From Collinsella sp. (lineage in GTDB: Bacteria; Actinomycetota; Coriobacteriia; Coriobacteriales; Coriobacteriaceae): a stretch of 64,000 nt of DNA. The DNA is taken from assembly GCA_019419505.1 (NCBI GenBank), contig DXZS01000006.1:81578-145577 (forward strand), written 5' to 3'. Below, piece by piece: positions 24,510 through 32,789 of the stretch. The first letter of the stretch is position 1. Each line of letters starts with the position of its first letter. The notes under the pieces are model-generated. The model saw only the letters and a list, made by a program, of their open reading frames with translations. It was not told where the DNA came from and did no database searches. The position numbers and the translations under genes are program-made.

Positions 24510-25400
24510 CTAGCGCCCGCGCTCCTCCATGATGATCTCGATTTCGTCGGCGTTGATGCCGACCATGGCCTCGCCCAGGTCCTCCGAAAGCTCGGCGATG
24601 AGCTTGGCATCGGTGAAGTTTGCCACGGCCTTGACGATGGCGGCGGCGCGCTTGGCGGGGTCGCCGCTCTTAAAGATGCCCGAGCCGACAAAGACGCCCT
24701 CGGCACCCAGCTGCATCATCAGCGCAGCATCGGCAGGGGTTGCCACGCCGCCGGCGGCAAAGTTCACGACTGGAAGCTTTCCCGTGGCATGGACCTCGCG
24801 CACCAGCTCGACCGGAACCTGCAGTTGCTTGGCTGCCTCAAAGAGCTCGTCATCGCGAAGGGCAACAACGTCGCGGATCTGCTTTTGGATCTTGCGCATG
24901 TGACGCACGGCCTGAACGACGTCGCCCGTACCCGGCTCACCCTTGGTGCGAATCATCGTGGCGCCTTCGGCAACACGGCGCAGCGCCTCGCCCAGATCAC
25001 GGGCGCCGCAGACAAACGGCACGTCAAACTGGGTCTTGTCGATGTGATAGACGTCATCGGCAGGGGAGAGAACCTCGGACTCATCGATGTAGTCGATCTC
25101 GATGGCCTGCAGGACCTGCGCCTCGACGATGTGACCGATGCGGCACTTGGCCATGACGGGGATGGAGACGGCCTCCTGGATGCCCTTGATCATCTTGGGG
25201 TCGCTCATGCGCGAGACGCCGCCTGCGGCACGGATGTCGGCCGGGATGCGCTCGAGGGCCATGACGGCGCAGGCGCCTGCCTCCTCGGCGATGCGTGCCT
25301 GCTCGGGCGTGGTAACGTCCATGATGACGCCGCCCTTGAGCATCTGCGCGAGCTCGCGATTGAGTTTGACGCGGTCGGCCTTGCTGTTCTGTTCTGCCAT
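24510..25400 (-). CDS. pdxS: Pyridoxal 5'-phosphate synthase subunit PdxS
   Basis: 296 residues from ATG 25400 with GGGAGC upstream. Highly conserved family: GGVIMDVTTPEQARIAEEAG at the N terminus, ALERIPADIRAAGGVSRMSD, and NFAAGGVATPADAALMMQLG with GAEGVFVGSGIFKSGDP. It forms the ring of PLP from ribose 5-phosphate, glyceraldehyde 3-phosphate and ammonia supplied by PdxT, in a dodecamer with PdxT. First gene of the pdxST operon. Confidence 0.96.
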   Translation of the reverse strand: MAEQNSKADRVKLNRELAQMLKGGVIMDVTTPEQARIAEEAGACAVMALERIPADIRAAGGVSRMSDPKMIKGIQEAVSIPVMAKCRIGHIVEAQVLQAIEIDYIDESEVLSPADDVYHIDKTQFDVPFVCGARDLGEALRRVAEGATMIRTKGEPGTGDVVQAVRHMRKIQKQIRDVVALRDDELFEAAKQLQVPVELVREVHATGKLPVVNFAAGGVATPADAALMMQLGAEGVFVGSGIFKSGDPAKRAAAIVKAVANFTDAKLIAELSEDLGEAMVGINADEIEIIMEERGR

Positions 25401-25492
25401 GGTTGCTCCCTTGGTTGGCATGTGCATTGCTTGACGGAACATCCTATCGGGGAGCTGGGTATGACAAAATACTCAGTTTTCGAGATAATTAC

Positions 25493-25534
25493 AAGGTCAG
25501 ACTAATACCAGATTGAATGACTTAATAAGGTCAG
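25493..25534. promoter_or_regulatory. Direct AAGGTCAG repeats in the pdxR-pdxS intergenic region
   Basis: AAGGTCAG occurs at 25493-25500 and 25527-25534, 34 bases apart, in the 145-base divergent gap. MocR/PdxR regulators bind spaced direct repeats near the pdxST promoter, so these are candidate operator halves. No promoter boxes are clear enough to call. Confidence 0.5.
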
Positions 25535-25545
25535 GTGATAGGCTC

Positions 25546-26982
25546 ATGCTTGACTACAATTTGGAAAAACGCGGCGAAGCATCGCTCTATGAGTATGTTT
25601 ACCAGCAAATTCGAGATGATATCGTAGCTGGACGCATTGTGGCGGGGGAGCATTTGCCGTCTAAGCGCGCCTTTGCCAGTCATCTGGGAATCAGTGTTAT
25701 TACCATCGAGAATGCATATAGCCAGTTACTCGCTGAGGGCTATATTTGCTCAATACCACGTCGTGGCTACTACGCTTGCGAGCTTCCGGATGCACCGGTT
25801 TTGGCTTCGGCTGCGGAGGGCATCGACCGAGATGCCGTCTCTGTGGGCCCCAGCGTGCATGATGTCAACGGACAGGTCGAGCGATTCGATGCGCTTTCTC
25901 CTTCTGCTTTGGAGGCGGCGCGGCTTTGGCAAAGCGCGCTACGGGCGACGCTGGCATCCGAAGACGAGCGCGAAATCTTTTCGCCCGCACCGGCGCAGGG
26001 CACTGCTCGGCTGCGACGCGCAATTGCTCACCATCTGCACGGGACAAGGGGTATGAATGTCGACCCCAACAACATCGTTATCGGTGCGGGCGCCCAGCTG
26101 CTCGATACCATGTTGGTTCAGTTGCTTGGCGCGGACAAGGTGTATGCGGTTGAGGATCCGGGCTATTTGCGTCTGACGCGTATCTATCAGGCTATGGGCT
26201 GCAAAGTTCGACATATCCCGTTGGATGATGAGGGCGTGGACTTGAGCACTCTGCAGAAAAGCGGGACCGATGTCCTTCACCTGATGCCGTCCCATCAGTA
26301 TCCGACCGGTCTTGTGACGAGCATTGCGCGTCGCTATGCGCTTCTGAGCTGGGCCGCTGAGCGACCAGGTCGGTATCTCATCGAAGATGACTTTGATTGT
26401 GAGTTTCGCCTTGCCGGGAAGCCGATTCCCGCGCTCGCGTCGATTGATGCCGCCCAGTCGGTTATCTACACCAACACGTTTTCGAAGAGCCTTTCATCGG
26501 CGTTGCGTCTAGCGTACATGGTGCTGCCCGATGAGCTGATGGAGCGGTTTAGGTGCAACCTTGGTTTCTATGCCTCGTCGGTGAGTTCTGTCGACCAGGT
26601 CGCTTTGGCTCGTTTGCTGGAATCGGGTGATTACGAGCGGCATGTGAACCGCGTGCGCGTTCGTGCTCGTGAGGCGCGTGATGGCCTGATGGCGCTTGTG
26701 CGGAAAGCGTTTCCGGCAGGGGAGGTCTCGATCGAGCAGGCAGATGCGGGCCTTTACTGTACCGTGGTTGCGGAGCGTGGAACGGGCGGAAGCACTTTTG
26801 CACGGGCCCTCACGCGCTCGAGCATCCCTTTTATCGATATCGGTGACTGTTTTTGGTGTGCCGATGGCGCATCTGCCCCTGAAAACTCAACTCATATTCT
26901 TGTCCAGTATGACGACCTGAGTCCAAAAGTACTAACTACCTTGGAATTGCAGCTAATGGGGGGCACTCTGCAATCTAAGTGA
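25546..26982 (+). CDS. pdxR: MocR/PdxR-family regulator (GntR HTH fused to aminotransferase-like domain)
   Basis: 478 residues from ATG 25546; a TTG at 25513 is the alternative. Residues 5-75 are a GntR winged helix (LYEYVYQQIRDDIVAGRI, LPSKRAFASHLGIS). The rest is a fold type I PLP-binding domain with PSHQYPTGLV, EDDFDCEFR and the PLP lysine in TNTFSKSLSSALRLAY. PdxR proteins sense PLP and control pdxST, and the divergent position with direct repeats between fits this. The last bases and the TGA stop overlap the left end of a 119-bp inverted-repeat element, so the C terminus may have been altered by its insertion. Confidence 0.88.
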   Translation: MLDYNLEKRGEASLYEYVYQQIRDDIVAGRIVAGEHLPSKRAFASHLGISVITIENAYSQLLAEGYICSIPRRGYYACELPDAPVLASAAEGIDRDAVSVGPSVHDVNGQVERFDALSPSALEAARLWQSALRATLASEDEREIFSPAPAQGTARLRRAIAHHLHGTRGMNVDPNNIVIGAGAQLLDTMLVQLLGADKVYAVEDPGYLRLTRIYQAMGCKVRHIPLDDEGVDLSTLQKSGTDVLHLMPSHQYPTGLVTSIARRYALLSWAAERPGRYLIEDDFDCEFRLAGKPIPALASIDAAQSVIYTNTFSKSLSSALRLAYMVLPDELMERFRCNLGFYASSVSSVDQVALARLLESGDYERHVNRVRVRAREARDGLMALVRKAFPAGEVSIEQADAGLYCTVVAERGTGGSTFARALTRSSIPFIDIGDCFWCADGASAPENSTHILVQYDDLSPKVLTTLELQLMGGTLQSK

Positions 26983-27095
26983 GTAGACTTTTAGCACTTT
27001 GGCGACCAGGCAGTTTTGTAACAAGCTATCTACCTGCGGTTTTGAAAAGCAGGATGACCGGCCTGCTCGGGATGTTCAAAAAAGTCTACTCACTT
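26977..27095. repeat. 119-bp inverted-repeat element, family B copy 1 (MITE-like)
   Basis: Terminal inverted repeats AAGTGAGTAGACTTTT (26977-26992) and AAAAGTCTACTCACTT (27080-27095) enclose about 87 bases. A second copy of equal length lies at 28397-28515 and shares most of the interior, such as CACTTTGGCGACCAGGC and TACCTGCGG. The left end supplies the TGA stop of pdxR. The rest of the gap to the next gene (27096-27278) shows nothing I can name. Confidence 0.85.
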
Positions 27096-27278
27096 GCCGC
27101 GCAAAGCTCCTGCATGAGAAAAAAATGGGGTTTTCAACAGGGCTTCGTCCAGCTCTTGGCAAGCTTTTGGCCAGTTGGGGAGGGCTGTTGAAAACTTTGC
27201 AGTCCGTTCGGCGCCATTTTTGGTGCGTTCGCGCCAATGCGTGACTGACTGGGTTGAAATTCGTGTTTTCCTGTGCCT

Positions 27279-28406
27279 ATGAAGGATCTACTTTGTGACA
27301 TATCGGCTTTTAGGTACTGGCGTTTGCCTCCTCAAGTCCGCGCTTTGTGTCCGCCGCTTCCACGACCGGAAGAAGACCGGCAGCGATATGATCTCGCCCG
27401 CAACCCGACGGCTGCGGTCGCGCTCGGTTTTCCGTTGTATACATTGGTTCGGACGAGAAACAAACGGACTTGTCCTGCCAGCATTAGGCAGCGGCTGTTT
27501 CTTGGTGAGCTCCCCAGGGAATCCGTGCTGGAAACGGAGCATGGGTTTTTGGTTACATCTCCTCTACTGACGACATTCATCATGTCGCGGCATCTGACGG
27601 ATCTTCAGCTTCTTTTGGTATTGGCGGAGATGTGTGGCTTGTTTGCGGTGTGTGCCCTGCCGGCGGCACTTGAGGCGGAGCTTTCGCGTGCAATTGATTC
27701 GGGCGCGATTTCGACAACGTTCGGTTGGGTGCGCTGCCCGTCCGAGGACGGCATCGCCTCAAATTTATGGCGTCGAGACGCTTTGGTTTTGGGCGGAGAC
27801 CTTGACCGTTTTTGTTCAGATGTTTGCGGGATGCGTTGCGGCAATAGATTTATGGCGGTATCGCAACTCGTTCCATTGGGTGCCGCGTCGCCTTTTGAGG
27901 TCGAGGCGTATTTGTTGCTTGGACTGCCGCGAGCCCTGGGAGGCGAAGGTTTTTGCGGCATAGAGCTTAATGTTGAAGTGATGCTAAACACAAGTGCTCG
28001 AGCGATTGTGGAAAAGTCCCGTGTATATATCGACCTACTTCTTTCTTCGCCGGACGGCAGGCGACAGGTGGCCATTGAATGTCAGGGAAAAGCCTCGCAC
28101 GGACGCGCAGGGGATGGCTTGCGTGACGCTGACCGCATGACGGCCCTTCAGGCCATGGGCTACGATGTACTTCTCCTGACACACAGACAGATATCCGATG
28201 AGGATAGATTCCGCGCGATCGTTAAGGCCATATGCAGGATGCTCGATGCTGAATATCGTGATAAAAGCTCAGATGAGCAAAGGGCTGAGACATTACTCCG
28301 GTCTGAACTATTCGTTGACTGGACAAAATTGGGAGTAATCGACGGGAAGATGCCCGTTAGACACAAAACGGCTCAATCGTGGACGGCTGCGGTTCTAAGT
28401 GAGTAG
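27279..28406 (+). CDS. Uncharacterised protein with C-terminal nuclease-like (Vsr/DUF559-type) domain
   Basis: 375 residues from ATG 27279 (GTG 27273 possible; no clear ribosome site). The N-terminal half has DISAFRYWR and, near 85, GFLVTSPLLTTFIMSRHLTD, loosely like AbiEi-type proteins. The C-terminal part (about 245-320) has VYIDLLL, VAIECQGKASH and ALQAMGYDVLLLTHRQI, the spacing of a PD-(D/E)xK fold of the Vsr/DUF559 group (Asp, Glu-x-Gln, then a strand after a helix). It sits alone between two copies of the 119-bp element, and its last codons and stop come from the second copy. A DNA-acting or defence role is possible but unproven. Confidence 0.65.
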   Translation: MKDLLCDISAFRYWRLPPQVRALCPPLPRPEEDRQRYDLARNPTAAVALGFPLYTLVRTRNKRTCPASIRQRLFLGELPRESVLETEHGFLVTSPLLTTFIMSRHLTDLQLLLVLAEMCGLFAVCALPAALEAELSRAIDSGAISTTFGWVRCPSEDGIASNLWRRDALVLGGDLDRFCSDVCGMRCGNRFMAVSQLVPLGAASPFEVEAYLLLGLPRALGGEGFCGIELNVEVMLNTSARAIVEKSRVYIDLLLSSPDGRRQVAIECQGKASHGRAGDGLRDADRMTALQAMGYDVLLLTHRQISDEDRFRAIVKAICRMLDAEYRDKSSDEQRAETLLRSELFVDWTKLGVIDGKMPVRHKTAQSWTAAVLSE

Positions 28407-28515
28407 ACTTTTGGCACTTTGGCGACCAGGCCGTTTTGCAACAAGTCATTTACCTGCGGCTTTATAAAGCAATATGGGTGGTGTGCTCGGCAAGTTCCAA
28501 AAAGTCTACTCACTT
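28397..28515. repeat. 119-bp inverted-repeat element, family B copy 2 (MITE-like)
   Basis: Same length and layout as the copy at 26977-27095, with ends TAAGTGAGTAGACTTTT and AAAAAGTCTACTCACTTA. The interior differs at scattered sites, mostly in the right half. Its left end overlaps the 3' end of the gene before it and supplies the TAG stop. Confidence 0.85.
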
Positions 28516-28587
28516 AGTTTTTGACGAGAAGCCGATGCCGAAGGCGGTCCTATTTCAGGGCGTTAACAAGTTCGTGAGGCACGAAAA

Positions 28588-28613
28588 AGGCCCGAACCAA
28601 TACGGTCCGGGCC
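28588..28613 (-). terminator. Rho-independent terminator of the rubrerythrin gene
   Basis: AGGCCCG and CGGGCCT arms with an inner ACC/GGT pair, followed on the minus strand by a T run (CCTTTTTCG). Confidence 0.85.
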
Positions 28614-28648
28614 TCATCGAGCTTGAGGTTATGTCTCAGGCGGTTGGC

Positions 28649-29209
28649 TTAGCCAAAGTAGCGCTTGAGCAGGCCGGCGAAAGCCTTGCCGTGGCGGGCC
28701 TCGTCGCGAGCCATCTCGTGCACGGTGTCGTGGATGGCATCGAGGCCGGCGGCCTTGGCACGCTTGGCAAGATCGGTCTTGCCGGCGGTGGCGCCGTTCT
28801 CGGCCTCAACGCGCATCTCGAGGTTCTTCTTGGTGGAGTCGGTCACGACCTCGCCCAGGAGCTCGGCGAACTTGGCGGCATGCTCGGCCTCCTCGTGGGC
28901 AGCCTTTTCCCAGTACAGGCCGATCTCGGGATAGCCCTCGCGATGAGCGACGCGAGCCATGGCCAGGTACATACCGACCTCAGAGCACTCGCCCTCAAAG
29001 TTGGCGCGCAGGTCGGCAACGATGTCCTCAGAGACACCCTCCATCTTGGCGACGCCCACGACGTGCTCGGCGGCCCACTCGAGCTGGCCTTCCTCCTGCT
29101 TCAGGAAACGAGAACCGGGAACGCCGCACTGGGGGCACTTAAAATCCTCGGGCAGCTGGTCGCCGTCGAACTCTTCCACATAACCGCAAACGGGGCAAAC
29201 AAACTTCAT
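28649..29209 (-). CDS. Rubrerythrin with N-terminal rubredoxin domain (reverse rubrerythrin)
   Basis: 186 residues from ATG 29209 (AAAGGATCG upstream). Residues 1-40 are a rubredoxin-like iron site (CPVCGY and CPQCG). The rest is a four-helix diiron domain with paired Glu motifs (EGECSEVGMY, HEEAEHAAKF, MRVEAENGA, ARDEARHGK). This order, rubredoxin first, is that of reverse rubrerythrins, which reduce hydrogen peroxide with NADH-linked partners in anaerobes. Cytosolic oxidative-stress enzyme. Divergent from the Fe-alcohol dehydrogenase gene. Confidence 0.93.
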   Translation of the reverse strand: MKFVCPVCGYVEEFDGDQLPEDFKCPQCGVPGSRFLKQEEGQLEWAAEHVVGVAKMEGVSEDIVADLRANFEGECSEVGMYLAMARVAHREGYPEIGLYWEKAAHEEAEHAAKFAELLGEVVTDSTKKNLEMRVEAENGATAGKTDLAKRAKAAGLDAIHDTVHEMARDEARHGKAFAGLLKRYFG

Positions 29210-29431
29210 GATTCGATCCTTTCGATCGATGGCGATTGCGCGCTCGTCCGGTCCCGTAAGGGCCCTCTCCGGACGTGCGTCTTGACGAGTTCTATTATCC
29301 ATAAATGCAACCAAATGTGAAGCCTATTAGGAATGATTTTTAATAAAACAATTTTGAGATATGAAGATGTTGATTGATTAACGATTGGCAGGCCGTCTTT
29401 GACCGCCGCTGAGTACAATCGGGCGAGCAAA

Positions 29432-29447
29432 TGTTGACCTATCAACA
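29432..29447 (+). promoter_or_regulatory. Operator-like dyad before the Fe-alcohol dehydrogenase gene
   Basis: Perfect dyad TGTTGA-CCTA-TCAACA lies between a TACAAT box (29414-29419) and the ribosome site GAAGGAG of the gene at 29466. A looser relative, GTTGATTGATTAAC, is at about 29369-29382. The site is well placed for a repressor of the ADH-ALDH operon. Confidence 0.5.
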
Positions 29448-29465
29448 AATGAAGGAGTTTCCTTT

Positions 29466-30686
29466 ATGCATCTAGCCCGTCGTGCCTGGTGCCGAACATA
29501 TCAGACGGTTTTTCGCATTGCATTGCCGATCCTGCCCTATACCGAGCCGCGCATTTTAGAGCATGCCGAGGATGTGCCCGCGGTGCTTCAAAAGCGCTCG
29601 ATCCAGAAGGTCCTTATCGTGACGGATCCCGGCATTGCCCGTCTGGGGCTCACGGCACCGCTCGAGACGGCGCTCGCATGCAGGGGGATTGGCGTTACGG
29701 TCTATGCCGAAACGCGTGCAAACCCCACGGTTTCAAACGTGGAAGAAGCGGCGTCCCTGTATCGAGAGAGCGCCTGCCAGGCCATTATCGGTTTTGGCGG
29801 AGGATCGGCCATGGACTGCGCCAAGGGCGTGGGTGCACGCATCACGCAGCCAAGCAAGCCCATCAACAAGATGCGCGGCCTGCTGCGGATTCATCGTCGC
29901 CTGCCGCTGCTTATCGCCGTTCCCACTACGGCAGGCACGGGAAGCGAGGTCACGCTCGCGGCGGTTATCACCGATGACGAGACGCACTACAAGTACCCCA
30001 TTAACGACTTTGTGCTTATCCCGCGCTTTGCGGTGCACGACCCCGAGTTTACGCGCGGTCTGCCCGCCTCCATTACGGGGCAGACGGGTATGGACGCCCT
30101 GACGCATGCCGTCGAGGCCTTTATCGGGCGAAGCACCACGCCCTATACGCGTAAGATGGCGCGACAGGCGGTGCAGCTCATCCACGACAATTTGCTCGAG
30201 GCCTATGAGCATGGCGACGACATGCGTGCGCGTCGCAATATGCTTTCGGCGGCGTATAAGGCGGGCGTTGCGTTTACCCGCTCCTATGTTGGATACGTTC
30301 ACGCCATCGCACACAGCTTGGGTGGGCGTTACGGGATTCCGCACGGCTTGGCCAACGCTATCATCCTGCCGCACATGCTTCGCGCTTATGGTGACGCCGC
30401 CGCCCCCAAGCTTGCCGATCTTGCTCGCATGGCGGGCATTGCGCCGGCTACCGCGCAGGACAGTCTTGCGGCCGAGGCCTTTATCGATTGGGTCGACCGC
30501 ATGAACGAGGCCCTGGGAATCCCCAAATATGTCTCGGGCATTCGCCGCTCCGACATTCCCGAGATGGCGGCGCATGCCGATGCCGAGGCCAATCCGCTGT
30601 ACCCCGTTCCGCTTTTGATGGACCGCTTGGAGCTCGAGCGTATGTACGAGGTCGTCGCGGGTGGTATGTTTGAGGACGAGAACTAG
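29466..30686 (+). CDS. Iron-containing alcohol dehydrogenase
   Basis: 406 residues from ATG 29466 after GAAGGAG. Group III Fe-ADH: GFGGGSAMDCAKGVG binds NAD(P), PTTAGTGSEVT is the family signature, GMDALTHAVEAFI and HAIAHSLGGRYGIPHGLAN hold the metal-binding Asp and His residues. It interconverts an alcohol and an aldehyde or ketone. The next gene, 10 bases downstream, is an aldehyde dehydrogenase, so the pair could link an alcohol and the corresponding acid. The exact substrate is unknown. Confidence 0.92.
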   Translation: MHLARRAWCRTYQTVFRIALPILPYTEPRILEHAEDVPAVLQKRSIQKVLIVTDPGIARLGLTAPLETALACRGIGVTVYAETRANPTVSNVEEAASLYRESACQAIIGFGGGSAMDCAKGVGARITQPSKPINKMRGLLRIHRRLPLLIAVPTTAGTGSEVTLAAVITDDETHYKYPINDFVLIPRFAVHDPEFTRGLPASITGQTGMDALTHAVEAFIGRSTTPYTRKMARQAVQLIHDNLLEAYEHGDDMRARRNMLSAAYKAGVAFTRSYVGYVHAIAHSLGGRYGIPHGLANAIILPHMLRAYGDAAAPKLADLARMAGIAPATAQDSLAAEAFIDWVDRMNEALGIPKYVSGIRRSDIPEMAAHADAEANPLYPVPLLMDRLELERMYEVVAGGMFEDEN

Positions 30687-30695
30687 GAGGGTGCC

Positions 30696-32075
30696 ATGAA
30701 CACCGAGGAAATTGCGCGCATCGTCGGCGATCAGCGCACTTACTTTAAAACGCACGCTACGTTTGATGTCGATGCCCGACGTCGCGCGCTCGTGAGTTTA
30801 CGCGATGCGGTACGGGCGCACGAGGCCGATATTGCCCATGCACTCAAGACCGATTTGGGAAAGTCGCATGACGAGGCATATATGTGCGAGATCGGTACGT
30901 CGCTTTCCGAGATTCGTCATCAGATCGCTCACGTGGCTCGATGGAGTCGTCCGCGCCTGCGTCCGTGTGACCTTGCCAACGCCGTGAGTGTGTGTAAAAC
31001 GCAAGCCGTGCCCTATGGCGTCACGCTCATCATGGCCCCGTGGAACTACCCATTTTTGCTAACACTCGAGCCGCTCGCCGGCGCCCTTGCCGCGGGCAAT
31101 ACTGTGGCCATCAAGCCGAGCGCCTATGCTCCGGCATCGAGTGCGGTGCTCAAGCAAATCTGTGAAGAGGCATTTGATCCGCGCCTGGTGACGGTTGTCG
31201 AGGGCGGGCGCGCCGAGAACGAAGCGCTGCTCGATGAGTGCTGGGACAAGATCTTCTTTACCGGTAGCGTTCCGGTCGGCAAACTCGTCATGGAGCGCGC
31301 AAGTAAAAACCTTACGCCCGTGACGCTTGAGCTGGGCGGAAAGAGCCCCTGTATCGTGGATGCGACGGCAAACTTGAAGGTTGCGGCGCGGCGTATCGCC
31401 TTTGGTAAATGGCTCAACGTGGGGCAGACCTGCGTGGCGCCCGACTACCTGCTGGTCGATGCGCGCGTGCATGACGAGCTGCTGGACCTCATCAGGGAAG
31501 AGGCCCGCCGTATGTTTGGCGAGCATCCGCTCGATAACGAGGATTACGGGCATATCGTCAACGCCAAGCATTTTGCGCGCGTGCGTGGGCTGATCGATCC
31601 CGATAAGGTTGTGCTTGGAGGCACGGCGCGCGAGTCATCGCTCAAGATTGAGCCGACGATCCTAGACGGCGTGACCCCCGATGACGCCGTGATGCAGGAG
31701 GAGATTTTCGGCCCCATCTTGCCGGTGCTGACGTTTGAGAGCCTAGACGAGGCCGAGACGTTTATTACGGATCGTCCGACGCCGCTGGCTCTGTATATCT
31801 TTAGCCAGGATCGCGCAGTTCAGCAGCGCTTTGTGCGTTACGTGCCCTTTGGCGGCGGCTGCGTCAACGACACGATTATGCACTTGGCTACGAGCCATAT
31901 GGGCTTTGGTGGCATGGGTGCGAGCGGTATGGGGCAGTACCATGGACGCGAGAGCTTCGATACGTTTAGCCACAAGAAGAGCATCGTGAACAAGGCAACG
32001 TGGCTGGACGTGCCATTCCGCTATGCTCCTTACGCAAGCTGGAAGCACAAGTTCGTGCGCATGTTTGTGCATTAG
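30696..32075 (+). CDS. Aldehyde dehydrogenase (class 3-like)
   Basis: 459 residues from ATG 30696 (AGGAGGGTGCC upstream). MAPWNYPFLLTLEPLAGALA, ITFTGS-type FFTGSVPVGKLVM, catalytic Glu in LELGGKSPC and catalytic Cys in NVGQTCVAPDY are all present, and the short length and hydrophobic end resemble class 3 or AlkH/YwdH enzymes. It oxidises an aldehyde to an acid with NAD(P). Second gene of an operon with the Fe-ADH. No terminator is clear downstream. Confidence 0.92.
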   Translation: MNTEEIARIVGDQRTYFKTHATFDVDARRRALVSLRDAVRAHEADIAHALKTDLGKSHDEAYMCEIGTSLSEIRHQIAHVARWSRPRLRPCDLANAVSVCKTQAVPYGVTLIMAPWNYPFLLTLEPLAGALAAGNTVAIKPSAYAPASSAVLKQICEEAFDPRLVTVVEGGRAENEALLDECWDKIFFTGSVPVGKLVMERASKNLTPVTLELGGKSPCIVDATANLKVAARRIAFGKWLNVGQTCVAPDYLLVDARVHDELLDLIREEARRMFGEHPLDNEDYGHIVNAKHFARVRGLIDPDKVVLGGTARESSLKIEPTILDGVTPDDAVMQEEIFGPILPVLTFESLDEAETFITDRPTPLALYIFSQDRAVQQRFVRYVPFGGGCVNDTIMHLATSHMGFGGMGASGMGQYHGRESFDTFSHKKSIVNKATWLDVPFRYAPYASWKHKFVRMFVH

Positions 32076-32198
32076 AATCAGATGGCGTAGCGACAAACGG
32101 TCGAAAAGGCGCGGGTGGGGCGAATTTGTGTCCGCACGGACCCGTAGACTTCTCAATAAGGTTAAACACCGGTTTATCCGGCCGTTAGGGGAGCTGCT

Positions 32199-32525
32199 AT
32201 GTACGAGCCTTCACGTGTTCTTCTGTCGTTTCATATCGCAGGATTTCAATATGCCGATGGCACCTTGGTCCTGGGCGATCTTAAAGCGGGCGATAAACTG
32301 ACACTGTGCGCCGAGCGCGATAATCCCCATGACCCCGAGGCAGTTGCGATCTACTATGGCAAGACCAAACTTGGCTACGTTCCGGGAAACGAGGTCGGCC
32401 CGCTGTCCTTGATGATGTATTACGGCCACGAGGACGTATTTGAGGCTCGCGTGCAACAGGTTGCTCCCGAGCGCAGCCCGTGGCACCAGGTGCGCGTTGG
32501 CCTCTATGTGGTGGATGCTCGCTAG
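32199..32525 (+). CDS. Stand-alone HIRAN domain protein
   Basis: 108 residues from ATG 32199 with AGGGGAG upstream. The whole chain is a HIRAN domain: FHIAGFQYADGTLVLGDLKA, then LTLCAERDNPHDPEAVAIYY and KLGYVPGNE. In eukaryotic HLTF this domain holds 3' DNA ends; many bacteria have it as a small single-domain protein of unknown role. It is followed after 18 bases by a tiny charged protein and then a phosphoesterase, which may form one transcription unit. Confidence 0.85.
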   Translation: MYEPSRVLLSFHIAGFQYADGTLVLGDLKAGDKLTLCAERDNPHDPEAVAIYYGKTKLGYVPGNEVGPLSLMMYYGHEDVFEARVQQVAPERSPWHQVRVGLYVVDAR

Positions 32526-32543
32526 TCGGCAAGGGAGGCGGCC

Positions 32544-32723
32544 ATGTTTGATGACGACGACCTATTCAATCTGACAGACGATTCGTTTGAGTGGGATCTG
32601 CTACTCGATGACGATGAGTTGGAGCAGGATCGTAGGAAACGGCAGGGCAAGAAAACTCAGGGTGACGCTTCGAAAAAGCAAGACAAACGCCGCCGCGGCC
32701 TGTTCGGCGGGCTCTTTGGCTAA
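32544..32723 (+). CDS. Small charged protein of 59 residues
   Basis: ATG 32544 after GGGAGGCGGCC, stop TAA at 32721-32723. The N-terminal half is acidic (MFDDDDLFNLTDDSFEWDLL), the C-terminal half strongly basic (KQDKRRRGLFGGLFG ends it). No family is recognised. Good ribosome site, correct spacing after the HIRAN gene and codon use like its neighbours support a real gene. The charge split suggests a partner-binding or nucleic-acid-binding peptide, but that is a guess. Confidence 0.65.
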   Translation: MFDDDDLFNLTDDSFEWDLLLDDDELEQDRRKRQGKKTQGDASKKQDKRRRGLFGGLFG

Positions 32724-32789
32724 CCGCCGTATCGCTGTGTCTGTATACTTAGCACGAGTTTGACGCGTTGCGAAATGAGGGCATAGACG

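Noticed and set aside
24399..25505. 368-residue plus-strand open frame
   Set aside because: Antisense to pdxS and pdxT; no domain.
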